Assembly (NCBI RefSeq): GCF_018860745.1
Contig: NZ_JAHKPY010000001.1
Span: 62,001 to 126,000 of the forward strand
Origin: Zobellia uliginosa
GTDB lineage: Bacteria; Bacteroidota; Bacteroidia; Flavobacteriales; Flavobacteriaceae
Length of the DNA stretch: 64,000 nucleotides
Direction of reading: 5' to 3'
Below the pieces are notes generated by a model, which did no database searches, was not told the DNA's origin, and saw nothing but the letters and a program-made list of their open reading frames with translations. Positions 27,615 to 38,100 of the stretch are shown piece by piece. The position numbers and the translations under genes are program-made. The number at the start of each line of letters is the position of its first letter. The first letter of the stretch is position 1.

Positions 27615-28468
27615 TGGCAAACCAAAATACGAAGTCTCCCGACGAAATGTCGTTTTTAGACCATTTAGAAGAACTGAGATGGCATTTAATACGATCGGTC
27701 TTAGCTGTTATTATTTTAGCTACAGTGGCATTTGTAATGAGTGGTTTTATTTTTGATACTGTGATTTTCGGGCCATCTAAAATGGATTTCCCAACGTACC
27801 GGTTGTTTTGTGATATTGCCACCCGTTTGGATTTTACCTCTGCCTTTTGTGCTGAAAAACTTCCGTTTACCATACAGAGCCGAACTATGGGCGGACAGTT
27901 TTCTGCCGATATCTGGACCGCCATTTGGGTTGGTTTTATTGTAGGCTTTCCCTACGTATTATATGAACTTTGGAAATTTATTAGCCCAGGGCTTCACCCT
28001 AACGAAAGAAGACACTCTAAAGGATTCATTTTTATCGCTTCTTTTCTTTTTTTCATGGGTGTCCTTTTTGGATACTATGTAGTAGCTCCATTATCCATAA
28101 ACTTTCTAGGAACCTATCAAGTAAGTGAAATCGTTCTTAATGAATTTGACCTGGACTCATATATTAGCACCGTTAGAACAGCTGTAATTGCCTGTGGAGT
28201 TCTTTTTGAACTCCCCATAATCATTTACTTTTTAACCAAAGTGGGTGTTGTTACACCCGAAATACTTAAAAAATATAGAAAGATTGCCTTGGTTGTGGTT
28301 TTGATTTTATCTGCGGTAATCACACCTCCAGATGTAACCAGCCAGATTATTGTTGCAGTACCAGTGATATTTCTATACCAAATAAGTATTTACATATCAA
28401 AAATAGTACTTAAAAAAGAAGCTAAACGAGAAAGAAAAGCAAAAGAAAAAGGGTTAAAGAAAACGTAA
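27614..28468 (+). CDS. tatC: Sec-independent protein translocase TatC
   Basis: This 284-residue protein has six transmembrane segments and the TatC signature at the N-terminus (MSFLDHLEELRWHLIRS, with the conserved Glu residues that recognise the twin-arginine motif) and FMGVLFGYYVVAP later. It forms the Tat receptor for folded proteins. An insertion between TM1 and TM2 (residues about 55-95) is longer than in E. coli TatC. tatA/tatB are not adjacent. At least three proteins in this window carry Tat-like signals (23040, 41588, 61032). Confidence 0.94.
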   Translation: MANQNTKSPDEMSFLDHLEELRWHLIRSVLAVIILATVAFVMSGFIFDTVIFGPSKMDFPTYRLFCDIATRLDFTSAFCAEKLPFTIQSRTMGGQFSADIWTAIWVGFIVGFPYVLYELWKFISPGLHPNERRHSKGFIFIASFLFFMGVLFGYYVVAPLSINFLGTYQVSEIVLNEFDLDSYISTVRTAVIACGVLFELPIIIYFLTKVGVVTPEILKKYRKIALVVVLILSAVITPPDVTSQIIVAVPVIFLYQISIYISKIVLKKEAKRERKAKEKGLKKT

Positions 28469-28559
28469 ACGCACGGCTATTCCAAAAGTTTCCCGTTTCT
28501 TTAATTTTCGGTAACCATAAATTAATGATTACCAAAACCTATAATACGAAATCTCTAAG

Positions 28560-29300
28560 ATGAAGTTAAGAGCTGAAAATATAATGAAATCCTACCGCGG
28601 CAGAAAAGTGGTAAAAGGTATTTCTTTAGAAGTAAACCAGGGGGAAATCATTGGATTATTAGGACCTAATGGCGCAGGCAAGACCACTTCCTTTTATATG
28701 ATCGTTGGTCTAATAAAGCCTAACGGCGGAAAGATTTACTTAGACGGAACGGATATTACCAACTACCCCATGTACAAAAGAGCACAGAACGGTATTGGGT
28801 ATCTTGCGCAAGAAGCTTCGGTTTTTAGAAAATTAAGTATAGAAAAGAATATTCTTAGTGTACTACAGCTTACCAAACTCAGCAAGAAAGAACAGCTCAT
28901 GAAAATGGAGTCTCTTATTGAAGAGTTTAGCTTGGGCCACATAAGAAAAAGTAGAGGTGATTTACTTTCCGGTGGAGAGCGTAGACGTACGGAAATTGCT
29001 CGTGCACTTGCAACCGACCCTAAGTTTATTCTACTGGATGAACCTTTTGCAGGTGTGGATCCTGTTGCGGTGGAAGACATACAACGTATAGTTGCTCAAC
29101 TGAAAGATAAAAATATCGGTATTCTAATTACCGATCACAACGTACAAGAAACTTTGGCCATTACCGAAAGGTCATATCTTATGTTCGAAGGCGGTATATT
29201 AAAATCAGGTATTCCCGAAGATTTGGCAGCAGATGAAATGGTTCGTAAAGTATATCTAGGACAGAATTTTGAGCTTCGTAAAAAGAAACTTGACTTCTAA
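28560..29300 (+). CDS. lptB: LPS export ABC transporter ATPase LptB
   Basis: This 246-residue ATPase shows Walker A (GPNGAGKTT), the Q-loop [13 protein letters not shown], the signature [15 protein letters not shown], Walker [20 protein letters not shown] and the H-loop [10 protein letters not shown], all very close to LptB. It drives extraction of LPS from the inner membrane through LptFGC. Its position after kdsD and tatC recalls the E. coli kdsD-lptB neighbourhood. It is convergent with pssA; a 9-bp hairpin covers both stop codons. Confidence 0.94.
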   Translation: MKLRAENIMKSYRGRKVVKGISLEVNQGEIIGLLGPNGAGKTTSFYMIVGLIKPNGGKIYLDGTDITNYPMYKRAQNGIGYLAQEASVFRKLSIEKNILSVLQLTKLSKKEQLMKMESLIEEFSLGHIRKSRGDLLSGGERRRTEIARALATDPKFILLDEPFAGVDPVAVEDIQRIVAQLKDKNIGILITDHNVQETLAITERSYLMFEGGILKSGIPEDLAADEMVRKVYLGQNFELRKKKLDF

Positions 29301-29302
29301 AT

Positions 29303-30046
29303 TTAACTTTTAGAAGTTCCTAGATTAGATACTAAAGAGGCTACCACATAAAATACGATGATAAAAGGCACGGCCAAAAACTTCAGTGTCAATAAAAGTA
29401 CCGCACTTACGACAAGAAAAATATAGCGCAGCGCATTGTCCTTAAAATTCCAAGTTTTGAATTTTAATGCGAACAGCTCAATATTTGCATTTAGCAGATA
29501 AGTACTTACTACGGTCATAAAAATCAGAAACCATTCGTTTAAAATAATACCATTTAAAGCATCATTATTCTGATACAATAATATTAATGGCAGGGAAAGA
29601 ATTAAAAGTGCATTTGCGGGAGTTGGTAAACCTACAAAAGAAGAAACCTGGTTTTCATCAATATTAAACTTCGCCAATCTATATGCCGAACCAAGGGTTA
29701 TTAGAAAACCAAGAAAAGGAAGTAAACCAGATATACCCTCAAAAGTAAAAATAGGACCATCGCTAGCATTCCAACCACCATTCGTAGACATTCCTAATAA
29801 TTGAAACATTACTATTCCCGGAACTAGACCACTAGTAATCATGTCCGCCAAAGAATCTAATTGCACTCCAAGCTCACTTTGAACGCGTAGCATTCTTGCC
29901 GCCAATCCATCAAAAAAATCAAAGAAAATCCCTAAACAAACGAACAATGCTGCCATTTCCAATTGGCTAGAGACTGCAAAAACCGTGGCAATACATCCGC
30001 AGAAAACATTTAATAGCGTAATTAGGTTAGGAATATACTTTTTCAT
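29303..30046 (-). CDS. pssA: CDP-diacylglycerol-serine O-phosphatidyltransferase
   Basis: This 247-residue membrane protein has the CDP-alcohol phosphatidyltransferase motif D-x2-DG-x2-AR-x8-G-x3-D-x3-D, seen as DFFDGLAAR then ELGVQLDSLAD. It makes phosphatidylserine, the precursor of phosphatidylethanolamine. About eight hydrophobic segments are visible. ATG 30046 (MKKYIPNLITLLN) is chosen over the upstream in-frame ATG at 30079 because the conserved family start is KKYIPNLIT. Confidence 0.92.
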   Translation of the reverse strand: MKKYIPNLITLLNVFCGCIATVFAVSSQLEMAALFVCLGIFFDFFDGLAARMLRVQSELGVQLDSLADMITSGLVPGIVMFQLLGMSTNGGWNASDGPIFTFEGISGLLPFLGFLITLGSAYRLAKFNIDENQVSSFVGLPTPANALLILSLPLILLYQNNDALNGIILNEWFLIFMTVVSTYLLNANIELFALKFKTWNFKDNALRYIFLVVSAVLLLTLKFLAVPFIIVFYVVASLVSNLGTSKS

Positions 30047-30148
30047 GAAATCATTTGCTTTTGCGTAAAAATAACACAATTTAACATCAATCAGGTCAGA
30101 CCATTATTTATTCGGATATTTGCGCAACAAAATTCAGTAAAACCAGAA

Positions 30149-31327
30149 ATGCAATTGAAAAAATTACTCTTCCTATTACTTTTCAGCTTTTCAGTTATGG
30201 GCTTTGCCCAAGCTCCTGAATTGACCCCGTTATCAAAAATAAGTATTATTACCTGTGGCCCTGGTAGCGAATTATACTCCACCTTTGGACATAGTGCCAT
30301 TCATATTGAAGATTCAAATTTAGGTATAAATGCCATATACAATTACGGTACTTTTGACTTCACTACACCAAATTTCTACATGAAATTTGCTCGAGGAAAG
30401 TTAGATTATACCCTTGCCAGACAAAGTTTTCCGTATTTTCTAAAGGAATACGATTATGAAAACAGATGGGTTGAAAGTCAAACATTACAGTTAACACTTC
30501 CCGAACGTCAAGATCTTTTTAATTTTCTAGAGACCAATTACCTACCAGAAAACAGAGATTATAAATATGATTTTTTCTATAATAACTGTGCCACTAAGAT
30601 ATGGGATATACTTAAAGAGGTATATGGAGACAAGCTTGTTTTTGATGAAAATTATCTAAAAGAACTGCACACTCATCGCCAACTGATTAGGCAAAAAGTA
30701 AGGATAAATTCTTGGTCGGGCTTTGGTATTGATTTAGCCCTGGGCTCTATAATAGACGATTCTGCTAGCCCTAAAGAGCATATGTTTTTGCCGGAATATG
30801 TTATGCAACAATTAAGTGTTGCCCAAATAAACCGCAAACCATTGGTATCCGAAGCCAAACTACTCTTGGAAGCTAAACCAAATGATAATGCTTCTGGTTT
30901 TATGGCTTCTCCGGAGCTCTGGTTAATTCTCATTCTAATTGTAATACTTGTTCTAACTTATTTTGATTTTAAAAATAATACACGAAGAAGGTGGTTAGAC
31001 TTTATTCTTTTTTTTAGCACAGGATTAATAGGCTTGCTAATTATTTTTCTATGGTTCTTTACAGATCATAGTGCAACCGCCGGTAACTTAAATATACTTT
31101 GGGCGTTTCCGCCAAATTTAATTATTGCTTTTGTAGTTGCGCAAAAAAAGGGTCCTAACTGGATTGCCAAATATGCTATTTTTCTTGGTGTTTTGATCCT
31201 TGTTTCCGCCATTCTTTGGATGTTCGGGGTTCAACTTTTCTCGCCTTTAATACTAGCTATTTGGGCAGCCTTAATTGCACGATATTTATTTTTATTCTGG
31301 TCGTACCATAAGCCAAAAATCGCATAA
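30149..31327 (+). CDS. DUF4105 (Lnb N-terminal periplasmic-like) membrane protein
   Basis: This 392-residue protein has a signal peptide (MQLKKLLFLLLFSFSVMGFAQ), an extracytoplasmic DUF4105 domain (about 28-250, with PGSELYSTFGHSAIHI and FFYNNCATKIWDIL) and four or five C-terminal transmembrane segments. The conserved Asn-Cys and His positions suggest a papain-like NlpC/P60-related hydrolase, by inference from the family. The function in Bacteroidota is unknown. It ends 4 bp before the ABC-F gene. Confidence 0.82.
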   Translation: MQLKKLLFLLLFSFSVMGFAQAPELTPLSKISIITCGPGSELYSTFGHSAIHIEDSNLGINAIYNYGTFDFTTPNFYMKFARGKLDYTLARQSFPYFLKEYDYENRWVESQTLQLTLPERQDLFNFLETNYLPENRDYKYDFFYNNCATKIWDILKEVYGDKLVFDENYLKELHTHRQLIRQKVRINSWSGFGIDLALGSIIDDSASPKEHMFLPEYVMQQLSVAQINRKPLVSEAKLLLEAKPNDNASGFMASPELWLILILIVILVLTYFDFKNNTRRRWLDFILFFSTGLIGLLIIFLWFFTDHSATAGNLNILWAFPPNLIIAFVVAQKKGPNWIAKYAIFLGVLILVSAILWMFGVQLFSPLILAIWAALIARYLFLFWSYHKPKIA

Positions 31328-31331
31328 TTGC

Positions 31332-33212
31332 ATGAACTTACTTACTGTTGAGAATATTTCAAAATCATATGGAGAGCGTGTACTGTTCAAAGACCTTTCT
31401 TTTGGCATCAATAAAGGCCAAAAAATTGCTCTGATAGCCAAAAACGGTACAGGAAAAACTTCCATTCTTAATATTATGTCCGGTTTGGACAGTCCAGATT
31501 CCGGTCAGGTCAATTACCGTAAAGGCATTCGTGTTTCTTTTTTGGACCAAGAGCCAGATTTTGACCCTGATTTAACGGTAGAACAAACTATTTTTGCTTC
31601 GGACAACGAAATACTCCAAGTGATAAACGCCTATGAAAAAGCATTGCATAATACGGAAGATGCAGATGCATATCAAACAGCTTTTGAAGCAATGGACCGG
31701 TTTGATGCATGGGATTTTGAAACACTCTACAAGCAAATACTTTATAAATTAAAACTAGATGATCTAAGTGCTAAGGTGGGTTTACTTTCCGGTGGACAGA
31801 AAAAACGCTTATCACTGGCCAATGCTATCATTAACAAGCCAGATCTATTGGTTCTTGATGAACCTACCAACCACTTAGATCTTGAGATGATCGAATGGTT
31901 AGAAGAATATTTTGCCAAAGAGAACATAAGTCTCTTTATGGTAACGCATGACAGATACTTTTTGGAAAGAGTTTGTAATGAGATTATAGAACTAGAGAAC
32001 GGCCAGCTATATCCTTACAAGGGCAATTATTCTTACTATCTAGATAAAAGAGAGGCCCGTATTGAACAAGAATCCGTAGAGCAGCATAAATCCGAGCGTC
32101 TTTTCAAAAAAGAATTAGAATGGATGCGCAAGCAACCCAAAGCGCGTACCACTAAATCAAAATCACGAATAGACGATTTTAGTATTATAAAAGAAAAAGC
32201 CAGCCAACGTAGAAATGATCATGAGGTTCAGCTAGAAATAAATATGGAACGCGTGGGCAGCAAAATTTTGGAACTGCACAAACTTGTAAAATCATATCCT
32301 GGAAAACCTATTTTAGATAAGTTTGATTATACGTTCACAAAAGGAGAACGTATTGGGATTATTGGAAAAAACGGTACGGGAAAATCTACATTTTTAAATA
32401 TTGTAACCGGCTCGGACCAGCCAGATTCTGGAAAGGTGGTTGTGGGCGACACTATTAAATTTGGTTATTATACCCAAAAAGGAATCAATATTAAAGAAGG
32501 TCAAAAGGTAATTGATGTAATCCGTGAGTTTGGAGATTTCATTCCCCTTATGAAAGGGCGACAAATTTCCGCACAACAGTTACTGGAGCGTTTTCTTTTT
32601 GACCGAAAAAAACAATATGATTTTGTTGATAAACTAAGTGGAGGAGAAAGAAAACGTTTGTATTTATGTACTATTCTCATTCAGAATCCTAATTTTTTAA
32701 TCCTAGATGAACCTACCAACGATTTGGATATCGTTACGTTGAACGTTCTAGAAAGTTTTCTCCTAGACTTCCCCGGATGTTTAATCGTGGTCTCTCACGA
32801 CCGGTATTTCATGGATAAAATTGTGGATCACCTTTTTATATTTAGAGGAAATGCCGTTATAGAGGATTTTCCTGGGAACTATTCTGATTTTAGAACCTAC
32901 GAAGACAGTAAAGTAATAGAAAGTAGAGAGGAGAAAGCCAATGCAAAGGAAGCAACTACCACGAAGACAGAGCAGAAACAAAGTAACTCTAAAACCAAAC
33001 TTACTTATCTGGAGCAGAAAGAGTACAATAATTTGGAGAAGGATATTAAGAAATTAGAAACGAAAAAAATTACTGTTCAGAACAAATTTGCAGATAGTTC
33101 CCTTAGCGGTGAGGACATAGATAAACTTTCTATAGAATTAAAAGAAATAAATGAAGCTATTGATGCTAAAACCGAACGTTGGTTTGAACTTTCCGCTTTA
33201 TTGGAAGAATAA
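31332..33212 (+). CDS. ABC-F family ATPase (Uup-like)
   Basis: This 626-residue soluble protein has two ABC domains with Walker A at AKNGTGKTS and GKNGTGKST, signatures LLSGGQKKRLSLA and KLSGGERKRLYL, and Walker B segments VLDEPTNHLDLEM and ILDEPTNDLDIVT, plus a charged linker (about 240-290) and a C-terminal coiled coil (about 560-626). This is the Uup-type layout; ABC-F proteins act on ribosomes. Start 31332 is preferred over 31275, which would overlap the preceding gene by 53 bp. Confidence 0.92.
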   Translation: MNLLTVENISKSYGERVLFKDLSFGINKGQKIALIAKNGTGKTSILNIMSGLDSPDSGQVNYRKGIRVSFLDQEPDFDPDLTVEQTIFASDNEILQVINAYEKALHNTEDADAYQTAFEAMDRFDAWDFETLYKQILYKLKLDDLSAKVGLLSGGQKKRLSLANAIINKPDLLVLDEPTNHLDLEMIEWLEEYFAKENISLFMVTHDRYFLERVCNEIIELENGQLYPYKGNYSYYLDKREARIEQESVEQHKSERLFKKELEWMRKQPKARTTKSKSRIDDFSIIKEKASQRRNDHEVQLEINMERVGSKILELHKLVKSYPGKPILDKFDYTFTKGERIGIIGKNGTGKSTFLNIVTGSDQPDSGKVVVGDTIKFGYYTQKGINIKEGQKVIDVIREFGDFIPLMKGRQISAQQLLERFLFDRKKQYDFVDKLSGGERKRLYLCTILIQNPNFLILDEPTNDLDIVTLNVLESFLLDFPGCLIVVSHDRYFMDKIVDHLFIFRGNAVIEDFPGNYSDFRTYEDSKVIESREEKANAKEATTTKTEQKQSNSKTKLTYLEQKEYNNLEKDIKKLETKKITVQNKFADSSLSGEDIDKLSIELKEINEAIDAKTERWFELSALLEE

Positions 33213-33266
33213 ATAAATATAAAGTTCCTCTGCAACTTATTTGGATAAAACAACAACCTGTTACCA

Positions 33267-33770
33267 GTGCTACATTTATTTAAATATCTAAAATTCTTAT
33301 TAACGGCAACCAATCAACATGGAGTACACTCCCCTTTTATATATGGTTATGTTACGAAGGGTCTTTACAGTAAAAATCAGTATAGCAGCTCAAAAAACTT
33401 GGATGTTCTTTTAAAAAGTATCGCTTACTTCAATGTAGAGAAAGTTCAGCTTTCTAGCTCAGAAGCAGTTATTAAAACAAGAATACATAAAGAATTTCCA
33501 AATATTGAATTCGTATCCCAAGGAGCAGATGTATTTTATATTTTAGAAAAGGACATTGTTAAAATTCAAATGGTTTTAACTGACGCCAAGAATTTTAACA
33601 ACAACACATTGCTTTTAATAGATGGTATTTATAAGTCCAATGAAAACAGAGCAGTTTGGGAAGCACTAAAACAGGATGAAAAAATCACAGTTACTGTAGA
33701 CCTATTTTTTTGCGGAGCTGTTTTTTTTAGAAAGGAACAAGCAAAGGAGCATTTTAGAATTCGGATATAA
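33267..33770 (+). CDS. Shortened SAM-methyltransferase-like protein
   Basis: This 167-residue protein begins with the NQHGVHSPFIYGYVTKGLY segment and ends with VDLFFCGAVFFRKEQAKEHF. As I recall the family, these are the two ends of a Bacteroidota class I methyltransferase of about 230-260 residues. The middle is short, and the glycine-rich SAM-binding motif expected after the first helices is missing (FNVEKVQLSSSEAVIKTRI stands in its place). It may therefore be inactive or have a new role. It sits between the ABC-F gene and a small membrane protein with short gaps. Confidence 0.6.
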   Translation: MLHLFKYLKFLLTATNQHGVHSPFIYGYVTKGLYSKNQYSSSKNLDVLLKSIAYFNVEKVQLSSSEAVIKTRIHKEFPNIEFVSQGADVFYILEKDIVKIQMVLTDAKNFNNNTLLLIDGIYKSNENRAVWEALKQDEKITVTVDLFFCGAVFFRKEQAKEHFRIRI

Positions 33771-33797
33771 ACGCTAATTTTAGATTAAATTGCAATT

Positions 33798-33956
33798 ATG
33801 CAGAAATATACTATTTATATAATTCTAGGAGTTTTAGCTGTCGTATATATCTTAACATCCATGAATAACCGTAGACAAGCAAAAGATCGCAAAAGTCGTA
33901 AATTCATGGACAATTACGACCGGAAGAAAATAAACAAAAAGGATAAAGAAGAATAG
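33798..33956 (+). CDS. Small single-span membrane protein (52 aa)
   Basis: This short frame starts MQKYTIYIILGVLAVVYILT, a transmembrane helix, followed by a strongly basic tail rich in Arg, Lys and Asp (NNRRQAKDRKSRKF). It lies 27 bp after the methyltransferase-like gene and 43 bp before the adenosyltransferase, in the same direction, so it is likely cotranscribed. No function is known. Confidence 0.6.
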   Translation: MQKYTIYIILGVLAVVYILTSMNNRRQAKDRKSRKFMDNYDRKKINKKDKEE

Positions 33957-33999
33957 AAGCGATAATCACAGCTACTGGACACCTTCTAAACCGCTTACT

Positions 34000-34584
34000 A
34001 TGAAAATATACACCAAAACAGGTGATAAAGGAACTACCGCCCTTATTGGAGGTACACGGGTTAAAAAACATCATGTTAGAATAGAATGCTATGGCACGGT
34101 AGATGAACTCAACTCGTGGATAGGCCTTGTTAGAGATCAAGATATAGATAATAGATCCAAAAAAATCTTAACTAAAATTCAAGAAAAACTATTTGTAGTA
34201 GGAGCAATTCTAGCAACTGATCCTGAAAAAGCAATCCTTAAAAATGGTAAAAAACGTTTGAATATTGCGGAAATTAAAACCGTAGACATTGAATTACTTG
34301 AGAAGGAAATTGATGCTATGGATAAGGATCTACCCCAAATGACACATTTTATTCTACCTGGCGGACATACCACAGTGTCATACTGTCATATAACAAGAAC
34401 CGTTTGCCGGAGGGCAGAGCGCATGAGTACACTTCTTTATGAAAACGAACCTTTCAACGATAACGTTCTGTTATTTTTAAATAGGCTCTCCGACTATTTA
34501 TTTGTATTGGCACGGAAATTGTCGGAAAACTTACAAGCAGAAGAAATAAAATGGATTCCAGAAGCTACAGAAAAAGACAACTAG
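34000..34584 (+). CDS. Cob(I)alamin adenosyltransferase, PduO type
   Basis: This 194-residue protein has the PduO/MMAB motifs: MKIYTKTGDKGTTALIGG at the N-terminus (ATP-binding), RIECYGTVDELNSWIG, and TRTVCRRAERM with the later FLNRLSDYLFVLAR. It transfers the adenosyl group of ATP to cob(I)alamin, making coenzyme B12. Possible users seen in this window are the CarH-like regulator (1362) and methylmalonyl-CoA mutase, whose GTPase MeaB is at 54208. Confidence 0.93.
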   Translation: MKIYTKTGDKGTTALIGGTRVKKHHVRIECYGTVDELNSWIGLVRDQDIDNRSKKILTKIQEKLFVVGAILATDPEKAILKNGKKRLNIAEIKTVDIELLEKEIDAMDKDLPQMTHFILPGGHTTVSYCHITRTVCRRAERMSTLLYENEPFNDNVLLFLNRLSDYLFVLARKLSENLQAEEIKWIPEATEKDN

Positions 34585-34701
34585 GAAGTAAATATTTAAT
34601 ATTTGCTTTAGTTTAATTTGGAATTTCTCTAATAATTTGTTTAATTATTCGTTATCAAACTATTAATACAAAAATAATAGTAATAAAAAAGCCTGATTTC
34701 C

Positions 34702-34731
34702 TTGGCTATATGGTTATAAAAATTATTTTTG
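34702..34731 (+). promoter_or_regulatory. Bacteroidota-type promoter of the DUF2795 gene
   Basis: TTG (34702-34704) and TATTTTTG (34724-34731) are separated by exactly 19 bases, matching the -33/-7 consensus, 25 bp before the start codon. Confidence 0.75.
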
Positions 34732-34756
34732 CAAAAAATTAAATCGAACAACTGAA

Positions 34757-34981
34757 ATGTATTGGACATTAGAATTAGCATCATATTTAAGTGATGCACC
34801 CTGGCCCGCAACAAAAGACGAATTGATAGATTATTCAATACGTACCGGTGCGCCCCTTGAAGTGGTCGAGAACCTTCAGTCTATGGAAGAAGAAGGCGGT
34901 GAGATTTACGAATCCATCGAAGAAATCTGGCCAGACTACCCAACAGAAGAAGATTATCTCTGGAACGAGGACGAATATTAG
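34757..34981 (+). CDS. DUF2795 domain small acidic protein
   Basis: This 74-residue protein resembles the DUF2795 family, small proteins widely conserved in Bacteroidota (YLSDAPWPATKDELIDYSIR, LQSMEEEGGEIYESIEEIWP). It is highly acidic, with no signal or membrane segment. It has its own promoter and terminator, so it is a single-gene unit. Its function is unknown. Confidence 0.85.
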   Translation: MYWTLELASYLSDAPWPATKDELIDYSIRTGAPLEVVENLQSMEEEGGEIYESIEEIWPDYPTEEDYLWNEDEY

Positions 34982-35002
34982 AAATATTACGTTAATTGAA
35001 AC

Positions 35003-35030
35003 AAAAAAGTCTCTATCGAGGCTTTTTTTT
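35003..35030 (+). terminator. Intrinsic terminator of the DUF2795 gene
   Basis: A-run, stem GTCTC/GAGGC (35009-35013 with 35018-35022, one G-T pair) with loop TATC, then eight or nine T. Confidence 0.8.
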
Positions 35031-35180
35031 TATGTAATTTTGACAGGCATTTAGGTAAAATGTACATATACTTCAAACTGGAATACCTTTTGCAAAGAAG
35101 TACGCTTTATGTACATTGTGAATATAGTGCCCTACCGCAACCAATTTCTTAAATGCGGTCTAAATACTAAATAGCTAAAA

Positions 35181-38100
35181 ATGAGTTTTTTAAATTCGAT
35201 ATTAAAAGTATTCGTAGGTGATAAATCTGAGAAAGACGTTAAAGAACTACAACCACTTGTAGAACAAGTACGATCTTTTGAAAAGCAATTGGAAGGATTA
35301 AGTCATGATGAACTTCGTGATAAGACTAAGACCTTTAAGCTTAAAATAGCGGAAGACATCAGCGAATTCACTAAAAAAATAAGTGAATTAGAAGAAGAAG
35401 TGAAAACGTCTACGGATATTGATAAGAACGAAGATATTTACGCTGAAATAGATAAACTTAAGGAAGAGTCATATAAAGTAAGCGAGAAGACACTTAGTGA
35501 GATTTTACCAGTAGCCTTTGCCGTAGTAAAAGAAACGGCAAAAAGATTTGCTCAAAATCCAACTCTACAAGTTACTGCTTCAGAATATGACCGTGAATTA
35601 TCGGGGTCAAAAGATTATGTAAACCTAGATGGCGATTATGCTATTTGGAAAAACTCATGGAATGCCGCCGGTAAAGAGGTTACATGGGATATGATTCATT
35701 ATGACGTGCAGTTAATAGGTGGTATTGCACTACACCAAGGTAAAATTGCAGAAATGCAAACCGGTGAAGGTAAAACCTTAGTAGCAACATTACCTTTATA
35801 CCTTAACGCGCTTGCGGGTCATGGAGCACACTTGGTTACTGTAAATGATTATTTGGCAAAGAGAGATAGCGCTTGGATGGCTCCAATTTTTGAGTTTCAT
35901 GGTCTTTCGGTAGATTGTATTGACCATCATCGGCCTAACTCAGAAGGAAGAAGAGCTGCTTATAATGCAGATATTACTTATGGTACCAATAACGAATTTG
36001 GTTTTGACTACCTAAGAGATAATATGGCACATACGCCAAAAGACTTAGTACAGCGCCCACACCACTATGCTATTGTAGATGAGGTAGATTCGGTTTTGGT
36101 TGATGATGCCCGTACACCTTTGATCATATCAGGTCCAGTACCAGAAGGAGACCGTCACGAATTTAATGAGCTTAAACCTAAAGTTGCTGATATTGTAACT
36201 CAACAAAGACATCACCTAACAGGGGTTTTGGCAGAAGCCAAGAAGCTTATCCAAGAAGGAAATTCCAAAGATGGTGGTTTTCTATTGTTGAGGGTACACA
36301 GAGGGCTACCGAAAAATAAGGCACTTATTAAGTTCTTAAGTGAAGAAGGAGTAAAACAATTGCTTCAAAAAACGGAGAACTATTATATGCAAGACAACAA
36401 TAGGGAAATGCCTGTTGTAGATGAAGATCTTTTATTTGTTATTGATGAAAAGAATAATCAGATAGAACTTACGGAAAAAGGGGTGAACTATATCTCTGGT
36501 GAGCAAAATAGAGACTTCTTTGTAATGCCCGATATTGGTGGTGAAATCGCGAAAATAGAAAACCAAAATCTTGATATTGAAAAAGAAGCCGAGCTTAAAG
36601 AAGAGCTTTTTAAGGAATTTGGTGTAAAGAGTGAACGTATCCATACCATGAGCCAACTTTTAAAGGCTTACACACTTTTTGAAAAAGATGTGGAATATGT
36701 AGTAATGGATAACAAGGTCATGATAGTTGATGAGCAGACCGGTCGTATAATGGACGGTCGTCGCTATTCAGATGGTCTTCACCAAGCTATTGAAGCAAAG
36801 GAAAACGTAAAAATTGAGGCACTTACTCAAACTTTTGCAACTGTTACTTTGCAGAACTATTTTAGAATGTACAACAAGCTTTCAGGTATGACTGGTACGG
36901 CCGTTACCGAAGCTGGTGAGTTCTGGGAAATATATGAGTTGGATGTTATGGAAATACCAACCAACAGACCTATTGCCCGTGATGATAGACATGACCTGAT
37001 TTACAAGACCAAGCGTGAAAAATATAATGCCATTATTGATGAAGTCACTAAACTTTCTCAAGCAGGCAGACCGGTATTGATAGGTACTACTTCGGTTGAG
37101 ATATCTGAATTATTATCGCGTATGTTAGCCATAAGAAAAGTTAACCATAACGTTCTAAACGCAAAACTCCATAAGAAAGAAGCAGATGTAGTTGCAGAGG
37201 CCGGTAATCCTGGTGTTGTAACCATAGCAACCAACATGGCCGGTCGTGGTACGGATATCAAGTTAAGTAACGAGGTAAAAAAATCTGGTGGTCTAGCCAT
37301 TATTGGTACGGAAAGACATGATTCCAGACGTGTAGATAGGCAGTTGAGAGGTCGTTCCGGTCGTCAAGGAGACCCAGGGAGTTCCCAGTTCTATGTATCC
37401 CTAGAAGATAATTTAATGCGTTTGTTCGGTTCCGACCGTGTTGCCAAGATGATGGATAAAATGGGCTTGGAAGATGGTGAAGTTATTCAGCATTCCATGA
37501 TGACTAAATCTATTGAACGTGCTCAGAAAAAAGTTGAGGAAAATAACTTTGGAGTTCGTAAGCGTTTGTTGGAGTATGATGATGTAATGAACGCACAACG
37601 TGAGGTTGTGTACAAAAGAAGACGTCATGCCATACAAGGAGAGCGACTAAAAGTTGATATTGCCAATATGGTGTATGACACTTGTGAAGTTATTTCTGAC
37701 ACGAACAAAGCGGCTAGCGATTTCAAGAATTTTGAGTTTGAACTTATCAAATATTTTTCCATTACATCTCCTATTTCAGAAGGTGATTTTGGTAAAATGA
37801 GTGTTCAAGAAATCGCCAACAAAGTCTATACTACCGCATATAAGCACTATCAAGAAAAAATGGAGCGTAATGCCGCTACGGCCTTTCCTGTTATAAAAAA
37901 GGTTTATGAAGATAGCGCCAATAAATTTGAGCGTATTGTTGTGCCGTTTACGGATGGTATCAAAACACTTAATGTTGTTACGAATCTAGAAAGTGCTTAC
38001 GAGAGTAATGGTAAGGAGCTGGTAACGGATTTTGAAAAGAATATTACCTTGGCCATTATAGATGATTCTTGGAAAACTCATTTGCGCAAAATGGATGAGC

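Noticed and set aside
29293-29317. Hairpin spanning the lptB and pssA stop codons
   Set aside because: It is 9 bp but AT-rich with no clear T tail, so it is mentioned only as context for the convergent genes.
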